A DNA stretch of 8,974 nucleotides from Chloroflexota bacterium (GTDB lineage Bacteria; Chloroflexota; UBA4733), in NCBI GenBank assembly GCA_025980355.1, contig JAICXR010000103.1, forward strand, positions 1-8,974, in the 5' to 3' direction. This document shows positions 1 to 5,423 of this stretch, in pieces (the stretch's first letter is position 1; each line of letters begins with the position of its first letter). Both the position numbers and the translations under genes were made by a program. The notes beneath the pieces are model-generated. The model worked only from the letters and a program-made list of their open reading frames with translations. It ran no database searches and was not told the DNA's origin.

Positions 1-1
1 G

Positions 2-688
2 CGTCGCTCGGTGCAGGCGGCGGCGACGTTGGCCAGGTTGCGAGATGAGACGGCGCCGGTCATCACCGATATCGCCGGGCAGGGGCGCGACGTCGCCATG
101 CAGAAGGCGATCCAGGCGAGGGAGCGCCTGGCTCCCCAGGTGAGCGCGCTCAAGGAGACGGCCACCAGGCAACGCCAGGAACTCGCGCCGGTGCTTGAGG
201 ACTGGACGGGGCAGGCGCGCGACCGGGTGAGTGACCTCACCGCCCAGGCGCGGGAGGAAGTGCTCCCCGCGATCGCCGGCCTTGTCGATCAGACGCGGGG
301 CCGCATCGAGCAGTTGGGCGGGCAGGCCCGCGACCAGCTCATCCCAGCGGCGGCCGATCTGGCGTCCCAGGCCCGGGATCGCGCCAAGCAGCTCGGTAGC
401 CAGACCCGCGATACCGCCTCGTCGTTGCAAGCGTCTGCCGGCGACCTGGCGCCCGCCGTCGCAGGGGCGGCAAGCGGGACCGCGGCGACGGTGGGCAGCG
501 CCTTCGACACGACCGGTCGGGCGGTCCGTTCCGCCGTGAACGGCGTGTTCTGGCTCACGGTGCTCACGGGCATCGCCGTCTTCCTCTACGCGCCCAAGGA
601 CGAGGAACGCGCCAAGTTGCTGGCGGAGCTGCAAGGGTGGCTGTCCTACGCGGTCGACATCGTCACGGAGTTGCGGGGCGGGGACTAG
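2..688 (+). CDS. Amphipathic helical repeat protein with C-terminal membrane segment (probably 5'-truncated)
   Basis: I do not recognise a named family. The reading frame is open to the window edge. A GTG at 11 could start it, but no ribosome site is visible in the ten bases before, so the gene probably begins outside. Numbering from that GTG (225 aa), the protein is rich in Ala, Gln, Arg and Asp and should be almost wholly helical. A [GASD]Q[AT]R[DEG] motif recurs with its Gln at residues 68, 79, 94, 105, 120 and 131, alternating 11 and 15 residues apart (a 26-residue period). An Ala/Gly/Thr-rich stretch (about 141-165) leads to one hydrophobic segment (about 179-194). After it comes LYAPKDEER, reminiscent of the tail of YtxH-type membrane proteins, and a short amphipathic end. 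The helical repeats resemble apolipoprotein-like or coiled-coil proteins. I infer a membrane-anchored structural or stress protein. The 3' end overlaps the convergent SDR gene by 26 bases. Confidence 0.75.
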   Translation, partial: RRSVQAAATLARLRDETAPVITDIAGQGRDVAMQKAIQARERLAPQVSALKETATRQRQELAPVLEDWTGQARDRVSDLTAQAREEVLPAIAGLVDQTRGRIEQLGGQARDQLIPAAADLASQARDRAKQLGSQTRDTASSLQASAGDLAPAVAGAASGTAATVGSAFDTTGRAVRSAVNGVFWLTVLTGIAVFLYAPKDEERAKLLAELQGWLSYAVDIVTELRGGD

Positions 689-1490
689 CGTCGTCGCCCT
701 CAGCATCTCGCGCGTAGCGCTCCCCGGGCCAGGGGCCCTGGGAGAAGAGCCCGCCATCCACGAAGAGCACCTGGCCGGTGACGAACTCTGCGCCGTCGGA
801 GGCCAGCCAGACGCAGGCGTTGCCGATGTCGCTGGGGGTTCCCACCCGGCGGCGTGGCGTGAGCCGTCCCCAGGTCTCCGCGTAGTGGGGGGCCTCGCGC
901 CGCGTCCGTTCAATCTCAACGGCGCCGGGGGCCACGCAGTTCACCGTGATGCCCAGCGGCCCGAGTTCCACCGCCATGGCCTGGGTCAGCATGGCAATGC
1001 CGCCCTTCGACGCGTTGTAGGCGGAAGCACCCGGGAAGGCGACCTTGGCCGCCCCCGATCCCATGGTGATGAGCCGGCCGCCCGTCCCCTGCCTCCGGAA
1101 CTGCCGGGCGGCCGCCTGGCAGGTGAGGTAGGTGCCGCGCAGATTGGTGCCGATCGTCTGTTCCCAGGTGTCGTCATCCAAGTCTAGGAAGTCGACCCAG
1201 AGCGTGACACCGGCGTTGGCGACCAGAATATCGAGCCTACCGAGCGCAGCGACGGCCTGGTCAACCATCCGTTCCACATCCGCCCGCTTTCCCACATCGG
1301 CCGGCGTCACCGTGGCGCGACGACCCAGCGCCTGGATGGCGTTGGCGGTCACCGTCGCCCCGGCCGCGTCGCTGTGGCAATTCACGGCGACGTCGGCGCC
1401 GGCGCGCGCCAGTTGCACGGCGATTCCCTGGCCGACGCCTTTGCTGGCGCCGGTCACCAACGCCACCTTCCCTGCCAATATGCCGTCCAC
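663..1490 (-). CDS. Classical SDR-family NAD(P)-dependent oxidoreductase
   Basis: This is a cytoplasmic short-chain dehydrogenase/reductase of the classical (FabG-like) type, 275 aa, which would interconvert an alcohol and a carbonyl using NAD(P). The full motif set is present: TGASKGVG cofactor loop (13-20), D65 at the adenine pocket, NAG (92-94), N116, catalytic S145, Y158 and K162 in YNASK, and PG (188-189). There is no acidic residue at the end of strand 2 (VAVNCHS, 34-40), which leans towards NADPH; that is inference. The start is GTG, with AGGGGAAG a few bases upstream. The family usually ends soon after the VDGG seen at 244-247. Here about 28 more polar residues follow, and their codons overlap the end of the convergent gene. 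The substrate cannot be read from sequence; sugar alcohol or 3-oxoacyl reductase names would be guesses. It lies 99 bases downstream of the DUF1501 gene and may have its own promoter. Confidence 0.93.
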   Translation of the reverse strand: MDGILAGKVALVTGASKGVGQGIAVQLARAGADVAVNCHSDAAGATVTANAIQALGRRATVTPADVGKRADVERMVDQAVAALGRLDILVANAGVTLWVDFLDLDDDTWEQTIGTNLRGTYLTCQAAARQFRRQGTGGRLITMGSGAAKVAFPGASAYNASKGGIAMLTQAMAVELGPLGITVNCVAPGAVEIERTRREAPHYAETWGRLTPRRRVGTPSDIGNACVWLASDGAEFVTGQVLFVDGGLFSQGPWPGERYARDAEGDDASPRPATP

Positions 1491-1524
1491 GCAGCTTCCC
1501 CTTCCCTACGATCAAGGCGAAGGG

Positions 1525-1533
1525 AATCTAGCA
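1525..1533 (-). promoter_or_regulatory. Possible extended -10 element for the SDR gene
   Basis: On the minus strand the sequence TGCTAGATT fits an extended -10 element (TGn followed by TAGATT, 4 of 6 matches to TATAAT). It lies about 35 bases before the SDR GTG. The implied leader would contain the purine-rich AGGGAAGGGGAAG ribosome site. No convincing -35 is present at the usual distance. This is a candidate only. Confidence 0.25.
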
Positions 1534-1562
1534 TGCGCGTGGCCAGACGATGTGCGGGAGCA

Positions 1563-1587
1563 GGGCCGCACACCGCGGTCGCGGCCC
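1563..1587 (-). terminator. Short GC hairpin after the DUF1501 stop
   Basis: GGGCCGC (1563-1569) and GCGGCCC (1581-1587) can pair into a 7-bp stem with an 11-base loop, beginning 3 bases after the DUF1501 stop codon. No T-rich tract follows on the minus strand, so it is at best a weak or factor-assisted terminator. It could also be chance in GC-rich DNA. If it is inactive, the SDR gene would be read through from the DUF1800/DUF1501 unit. Confidence 0.25.
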
Positions 1588-1589
1588 CC

Positions 1590-2837
1590 TCAGCCCACCG
1601 CGGCCAGCGTCGGGTAGGCGCTCCCCAGGATGGGCCTCGAGTCGGCCTGGAGCCAGCGCTCGATCACGGTGGCATAGACGGAGCGGAAATCGATGGAGTG
1701 GCGCAGGTTGCCGTCGTCGAGGGTGGCGAGATCGGGTACGTCCCCGTAGAGGCCGCCTTTGACGCCGGAGCCTATCAGGAAGAGCGGCGCCGCGGTGCCG
1801 TGGTCGGTGCCGTTGCTCGCATTCTCCTGCACGCGCCGCCCGAATTCCGACCATGTCATGGTCAGCACGTCTTTGTCCAGCCCCTGGGCCTCCAGGTCGG
1901 TCGTGAAGGCGTTGAGGGCGTCGCCAAGCTGGCGGAGCAGCTTCGGCTGCTGATTGAGCTGCTGCGCGTGGGTGTCGAAGCCGCCCAGGACGACGTAGCC
2001 GAGGCGGAGGCCGACGCCCGCCTTTAAGGTCGCCGCGAAGAGCTTCAGCCCTTGCGCGACCGGCGTCTGCGGGTAGGTGACCGTCGATTGGTAGCTGTTC
2101 GCGAACTGCTGCATCTGGGCGCTGCTCATCCGTGCCGCGTCGGCCGTTGATTCCAGAATGGCGGCGTAGGGCGCCGGCGCCTGATATGACTGGTACAGCC
2201 GGACCAGCGCGTCCTCCCGGGCGACGGCCGTTTTCGGGAATTGTGGGTCGGGAAGGAGCTTGTACCCGCCGAGGTTGTTAACGGTCGGCGGCGGCGTGGG
2301 CGGACAGCACAGCGCCGGCGCCAGGGTAGGCCCGAGGCTGAGCGAGCCGATGGGATGGCCTTTGGCGTCGACCTTGCCCTCCACGAGTGTCGACAGCCAG
2401 CCGTCGCGTCGCCGCAACTCCGGGTCGGCCGTCTCCCAGATGTCCATCGCCTGGAAGTGGGAGAGGCTGGGGTTGTCATAACCGACCGTCTGCATAACGG
2501 CGACTTTGCCCCGGTCGTACAGCGCCTTCAGGCCGGCCAGCTCGCCGTGGAGAGCGATGCGGTCACTGATCGGTAGCAGTTGGGAATCGGGGACGCCGAT
2601 CACGGGACGCAGGTCGTGGTAGCGGCCGTCGGTGTAGGGGATCACGGTGTTCAGGCCGTCGTTGCCGCCGGCCATTTGCACGACGATCAGGGTGCGGGCG
2701 TTGGCGACCTGCCCCGGATTGCCGTAGAGCGTTTGGCGGCCGGCCTGATCGATCGCCCGGCTGAAGACCGAGGGCAGGAACATGCCGACGGGGATGACGG
2801 CCCCGCTGGTCTGGAGGAGGTCGCGTCGGGAGATCAC
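1590..2837 (-). CDS. DUF1501 family exported protein
   Basis: A 415-aa member of DUF1501, a family of unknown activity placed in the alkaline phosphatase/sulfatase-like superfamily. Family hallmarks are clear: QMAGGNDGLN (54-63), GGFDTH (285-290), SEFGRR (330-335), DHG (345-347), GSGVKGGLYG (356-365) and DFRSVYAT (383-390). The Asp/His residues in these blocks are plausible metal ligands; that is inference from the superfamily. The N-terminus SRRDLLQ followed by a hydrophobic run (about 12-25) looks like a twin-arginine signal, so export of a folded, perhaps metal-bound protein is likely. The start is GTG, with AAAGGGG 8 bases upstream. An unusual CCPPTPPPT insert lies at 177-185. The gene begins 30 bases after the DUF1800 stop and is almost certainly co-transcribed with it. 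DUF1501 and DUF1800 genes are known to occur together in many bacteria, but their joint role is not established. Confidence 0.92.
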   Translation of the reverse strand: MISRRDLLQTSGAVIPVGMFLPSVFSRAIDQAGRQTLYGNPGQVANARTLIVVQMAGGNDGLNTVIPYTDGRYHDLRPVIGVPDSQLLPISDRIALHGELAGLKALYDRGKVAVMQTVGYDNPSLSHFQAMDIWETADPELRRRDGWLSTLVEGKVDAKGHPIGSLSLGPTLAPALCCPPTPPPTVNNLGGYKLLPDPQFPKTAVAREDALVRLYQSYQAPAPYAAILESTADAARMSSAQMQQFANSYQSTVTYPQTPVAQGLKLFAATLKAGVGLRLGYVVLGGFDTHAQQLNQQPKLLRQLGDALNAFTTDLEAQGLDKDVLTMTWSEFGRRVQENASNGTDHGTAAPLFLIGSGVKGGLYGDVPDLATLDDGNLRHSIDFRSVYATVIERWLQADSRPILGSAYPTLAAVG

Positions 2838-2845
2838 GATTATGG

Positions 2846-2852
2846 CCCCTTT
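2846..2852 (-). promoter_or_regulatory. Ribosome binding site of the DUF1501 gene
   Basis: AAAGGGG on the minus strand lies 8 bases before the GTG at 2837. It falls inside the 30-base gap after the DUF1800 stop. It supports this GTG as the start, which also places the Arg-Arg pair at residues 4-5, as expected for a Tat signal. Confidence 0.6.
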
Positions 2853-2867
2853 CTCTGGCTACGGCGC

Positions 2868-4367
2868 TCAGGCGAGGTGGTGCTCGGGCAACCCGAGCAC
2901 GAGATAGGTCAGGCCGCGATAGCGTACGTCGCTGGTCAGCGCGGCGTTGTTCGCATAGTCGAGCAAGACCTGGCGCTGCGCCGGGCCGATCTGGCCGTCC
3001 AACAGTTGCGCCACCAGGAGGTCGGCCGCCGCCGCCACGTTGCCGTTGGTCTGCTGGTGCAGCCAGCCCTGCACGCTGGCGGCGCCCTTGGGCCATGCCA
3101 CCTGGCTGGCGGCGACGGAATTGGCGTAGTTGAGACGGGTCAACCAGGTGCCGCTATTCAGCCAGTTCGTGCCGCCTGGCCAGCCGGCGACGTTGGGCGG
3201 ATTGAACAGTTCTTGCCCCATCGCCGGCATCATGTTCGGCAAGGTGTTCCCTTCCGTAATCATGCCGAGTCCGCGCACGCTGCCCACGACGTAGTCGGTC
3301 GGGCTACTGATCGTCGCCCGGTAGGCCCTGGCCGAATAGAAGGCCGGCGACGTCAGGACCTGCTGCACCAGGGCCTTGATGGAATAGTTGGTGGCGAAGT
3401 AGGTCTTGGTGAGGGCCTTGAGCACCGCCGGCTCCGGGTCGTCGTAGGCAAACCAGGCGAAGAGACGCCGGCAGAGATACTCCGCCGCCGCCGGCTGGGC
3501 CACGATGATGTCGATGATGTCGTCGCCGGTGAAATTGCCGGTGTGGCCCAGGAATGTCTTGGGGCCGTCGTCGTGGAGGCGCGGATTGAACACATAGTCG
3601 GGAGGGTTAAAGACGTTGTTCACCTGCTTGCCGTGATAGGTGAGGGAGTAGCCGGTGAAGGCCCGGGCGCTCTCCCGTACGTCCTGCTCCGTATAGTTGC
3701 CGACGCCCATCGAGAACAGCTCCATCAGCTCCCGGGCGAAGTTCTCGTTGGCGTGCCCCTTGCGGTTCGTCTGGAGGTCTAGCCAGATCATCATCGCCGG
3801 GTCCTTGGAGATGCCTTTGAGGATGTTGGGGAATGTGTCAAGGGCGTGGCTGCGCAGGAACTGGTTCTGGACATACAGCATGTCGGCGCGCACCTTCGAC
3901 CGCGCCGACGTCAACAGCCCGTGCCAGAACAGCGTCATGCGCTCTTCCAGGGGCCGCGTGGTATAGAGCATGCGCATCAGCCACCAGCGTTGCAGATCGT
4001 GCGCGTTGGCGAAGTCGAAACTGAAGAGCTGGGTCATCCTATCTAGGACTGGGTTGGGCGCTGATTCGTAGTTGAGCAACTGCTGCGTCGTCCCCGCGAC
4101 GCCGAGCTTTTGGTAGGCGGCGAGTTCGTCCGGTGACGCGCCGAAGCCGGCGCGCCGGAGCAGGTGGCCCAGACGGACGGAGTCCGGCATCGGGACGTCG
4201 TGGACCGCCGGGCGGGCTTCGTACAGCGCCGCAAGCACCGCGCCGACGCCCAGGGCCGCGGCGCCGCCCAGCAGTTGCCGCCGTCGGGTCCGTGCTGGGC
4301 GGCGCTGGCCACCGGAAGCGGGGAGCGGGTCGGCCGCGGCGGCCGCCGGAGCGCCGGAATCGTCCAT
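2868..4367 (-). CDS. DUF1800 family exported protein
   Basis: A 499-aa DUF1800 protein of unknown activity. The frame is open further upstream (to an ATG at 4439), but the ATG at 4367 is preferred: it has AGGAGGG 7 bases before it, and it puts the RRRQLLGG twin-arginine-like motif at residues 28-35, followed by a hydrophobic Ala/Gly/Leu segment (about 33-48). Typical family blocks follow: HLLRRAGFG (68-76), FWHGLLTS (147-154), NENFARELMELFSMG (207-221), a FTGYS block near 237, and PPNVAGWPGG (390-399). The family is mostly helical and found in exported proteins. The gene is first in a unit with DUF1501, 30 bases apart. Both carry Tat-like signals, which suggests they are exported folded and may act together outside the membrane. 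Length and motifs look complete, with no sign of decay. The function should be left as unknown. Confidence 0.93.
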   Translation of the reverse strand: MDDSGAPAAAAADPLPASGGQRRPARTRRRQLLGGAAALGVGAVLAALYEARPAVHDVPMPDSVRLGHLLRRAGFGASPDELAAYQKLGVAGTTQQLLNYESAPNPVLDRMTQLFSFDFANAHDLQRWWLMRMLYTTRPLEERMTLFWHGLLTSARSKVRADMLYVQNQFLRSHALDTFPNILKGISKDPAMMIWLDLQTNRKGHANENFARELMELFSMGVGNYTEQDVRESARAFTGYSLTYHGKQVNNVFNPPDYVFNPRLHDDGPKTFLGHTGNFTGDDIIDIIVAQPAAAEYLCRRLFAWFAYDDPEPAVLKALTKTYFATNYSIKALVQQVLTSPAFYSARAYRATISSPTDYVVGSVRGLGMITEGNTLPNMMPAMGQELFNPPNVAGWPGGTNWLNSGTWLTRLNYANSVAASQVAWPKGAASVQGWLHQQTNGNVAAAADLLVAQLLDGQIGPAQRQVLLDYANNAALTSDVRYRGLTYLVLGLPEHHLA

Positions 4368-4374
4368 AGGGATG

Positions 4375-4381
4375 CCCTCCT
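4375..4381 (-). promoter_or_regulatory. Strong ribosome binding site deciding the DUF1800 start
   Basis: AGGAGGG on the minus strand sits 7 bases before the ATG at 4367. No comparable site precedes the upstream in-frame ATG at 4439. This decides for the shorter, 499-aa protein and leaves the extra 24 codons as leader. Confidence 0.75.
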
Positions 4382-4396
4382 CTCCGGTGACCGGAG
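4382..4396. promoter_or_regulatory. 15-base palindrome next to the DUF1800 ribosome site
   Basis: CTCCGGT-G-ACCGGAG is a perfect 7-bp inverted repeat around one central base, directly abutting the AGGAGGG ribosome site of the DUF1800 gene. It is short and GC-rich, so chance is possible. Its position would suit a repressor operator in the leader; the single-base centre makes an RNA hairpin unlikely. Confidence 0.3.
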
Positions 4397-4450
4397 GTAT
4401 ATGACAAGACAAATTAGAGTCACGCGCCGGGACAGTCATACGATGCAGTC

Positions 4451-4478
4451 ATCCTACCGACAGGAGGTGAACTGTCGA
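4451..4478 (-). promoter_or_regulatory. Candidate promoter for the DUF1800-DUF1501 unit with overlapping dyad
   Basis: On the minus strand TCGACA (5 of 6 matches to TTGACA), a 16-base spacer and TAGGAT (4 of 6 to TATAAT) form a plausible housekeeping promoter, about 77-84 bases before the DUF1800 ATG. A 6-bp inverted repeat, CGACAG (4458-4463) and CTGTCG (4472-4477), covers the -35 and spacer, where a repressor could bind. The promoter rules of this organism are not known, so this is a candidate only. Confidence 0.3.
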
Positions 4479-4488
4479 TACACAGCAA

Positions 4489-4510
4489 CGTAAAGGCGGC
4501 GTAAAGGCGG
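4489..4510. repeat. Tandem 11-bp direct repeat beside the large hairpin
   Basis: CGTAAAGGCGG occurs twice head to tail (4489-4499 and 4500-4510) without mismatch. The last base of the second copy is also the first base of the large inverted repeat. A related string, GTAAACGCGAAGGCGG, spans the loop and right arm of that hairpin. This suggests local duplication. Confidence 0.6.
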
Positions 4511-4565
4511 ACTGGCCCGCTCCCCGCCTTCGCAGGTAAACGCGAAGGCGGGGAGCGGGCCAGTC
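4510..4565. terminator. Perfect 24-bp inverted repeat, hairpin with 8-base loop
   Basis: Positions 4510-4533 and 4542-4565 are exact reverse complements, separated by the 8-base loop AGGTAAAC. The stem is almost all G and C, so a very stable hairpin would form in RNA from either strand. It starts 17 bases after the stop of the minus-strand CHRD/SOD-like gene and lies upstream of the DUF1800 promoter candidate, which is where a terminator would be expected. However, no T-rich run follows on the minus strand (the next bases read CGCCTTTACG). It is therefore not a textbook intrinsic terminator. It may end transcription without a U-tract, protect the mRNA 3' end, or be a member of a dispersed palindromic repeat family. 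Confidence 0.6.
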
Positions 4566-4582
4566 AATAGAAGCCGAAGGGG

Positions 4583-5176
4583 CTAGACGTTCGCGCGGCG
4601 ACGCCCAACCCAGCCAGTGAGCAGGAGGCCGGCGCCAATGACGAGCGCCAACGGCAGGGCGGCTTGCCCGGTTGCCAGGCCGCCTTCGCCGGTGGCCGGC
4701 GCGGCGCTGGGGGTCGCATTGGTAGTAGCCGTAGCGGTCGTCGTCGCCGTACTGGTCGTGGAAGCGGCGACCGTGCCCTTGATGTCGCCGCAGGCGACAT
4801 ACGTATTGATGTTGGCCGCCGACTCATGGAGGTTAACGGCGTAGGTGCCGGCGGTAAGGGTGGACAACGGCACATTGACCATGGTGGTTGAGGTACCGTT
4901 AACCACGTTTGCCAACGGGTACTTGACTGCGCCCAGGTTGGCGCAGCTGCCGGTGTGGATGTGGTCCGGCTCGGAAGCACCGGCCGGTTCGCCGGTCACC
5001 TTGATGACGACCTGGGTCTGGGAGCCCATTGGCGTGAGGGTCGCCGTTCCAGAGACGCCGGAGTTGTTCTGCGTGGCCAGGGTAACCGTTATGGGGCCGC
5101 TCTGGGCGGCGGCGGTACCGACGAGGGCGATGGCCATCAGCAGGGCGAGGCTCAGGATAAGAGACAAGCGCTTCAT
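4583..5176 (-). CDS. Secreted CHRD/Cu-Zn-SOD-like surface protein with sortase-like C-terminus
   Basis: A 197-aa exported protein. A Sec signal peptide (MKR, hydrophobic core, likely cleavage after TAAA near residue 24) leads to a beta-rich domain (about 28-137). In it, DHIHTGSC (71-78), NLHES (115-119) and VACGDIKG (127-134) fall in the order seen in CHRD domains, and also recall the Cu/Zn superoxide dismutase HxH, VHE and ACGVI blocks. H72, H74 and H117 could bind a metal, and C78-C129 could form a disulfide; this is inference. A Thr/Ala-rich stalk (about 137-158), PATGEGG (160-166), a hydrophobic segment (about 172-190) and GRRR (191-194) follow. This end has the layout of an LPXTG sorting signal, with Ala in place of the first Leu; a plain membrane anchor is the alternative. 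The ATG start has a distant purine-rich AAGGAAAGG before it. Enzyme activity is unproven. Confidence 0.85.
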   Translation of the reverse strand: MKRLSLILSLALLMAIALVGTAAAQSGPITVTLATQNNSGVSGTATLTPMGSQTQVVIKVTGEPAGASEPDHIHTGSCANLGAVKYPLANVVNGTSTTMVNVPLSTLTAGTYAVNLHESAANINTYVACGDIKGTVAASTTSTATTTATATTNATPSAAPATGEGGLATGQAALPLALVIGAGLLLTGWVGRRRANV

Positions 5177-5382
5177 CGGTTATGACAGCCTTTCCTTCAA
5201 CGTGATCGAACATGGCACAGACGGGCCAGTCCGTAACAATCGGGCCAGGCGATTAGGGTTCCTGCGGGGCGCCTCCTTCCTGGCGGTTCGTCGCCGGCTC
5301 GTCGCTCGCGTGTGGATCGACGATGCATGTCCGCCTGTAGCGAGCGATAGTACAGTATCGGTTACATCGCGCAATTGTCGGA

Positions 5383-5398
5383 CCAGCCCCTTGGCTGG
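5383..5398. promoter_or_regulatory. Short dyad upstream of the ksgA -10 candidate
   Basis: CCAGCC (5383-5388) and GGCTGG (5393-5398) form a 6-bp inverted repeat with a 4-base centre. It lies between the -35 and -10 zones of the ksgA promoter candidate, within the 247-base spacer that separates the divergent CHRD/SOD-like gene and ksgA. It could be an operator or a chance GC-rich dyad. Confidence 0.25.
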
Positions 5399-5403
5399 CC
5401 CGG

Positions 5404-5409
5404 TATACT
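5404..5409 (+). promoter_or_regulatory. Candidate -10 element for the ksgA-pth-mfd operon
   Basis: TATACT matches TATAAT at 5 of 6 positions and stands out in GC-rich surroundings, 15 bases before the ksgA ATG at 5424. If real, transcription would start about 8 bases before the ATG, giving an almost leaderless message. This would fit the lack of a clear ribosome site there. No good -35 lies at normal spacing; the nearest, TTGTCG at 5375, is 23 bases away. Confidence 0.4.
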
Positions 5410-5423
5410 GGGGCCGCTTCATC

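Noticed and set aside
1374..2027. A 217-codon plus-strand frame spanning the SDR-DUF1501 gap
   Set aside because: It overlaps both real genes on the opposite strand and has low-complexity composition, so it is a shadow of GC-rich codon use.
2580..3782. A 400-codon plus-strand frame opposite DUF1800 and DUF1501
   Set aside because: It is antisense to two recognised genes, spans their junction, and shows no family motif or ribosome site.
4368..4439. A longer DUF1800 start at ATG 4439
   Set aside because: The 24 added residues would push the Arg-Arg signal inward, no ribosome site precedes that ATG, and AGGAGGG clearly serves the ATG at 4367.
4462..4470. A perfect Shine-Dalgarno-like AGGAGGTGA on the plus strand
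   Set aside because: The only near start is the overlapping GTG at 4467, which is followed by a stop after 8 codons. It also falls between the arms of the small dyad upstream of DUF1800.
5222..5402. The 8-mer CGGGCCAG in direct and inverted copies (5222, 5241, inverted at 5395), also in both arms of the large hairpin
   Set aside because: The same 8-mer occurs in coding sequence too (for example 725-732, and inverted at 6451-6458). It is GC-rich and no regular spacing is seen, so chance is the simpler reading.
4845..5423. The ksgA frame stays open for 193 codons upstream of ATG 5424
   Set aside because: That part runs antisense through the CHRD/SOD-like gene and the spacer and shows no KsgA-like sequence. 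The 299-aa product from 5424 has the family's normal length.
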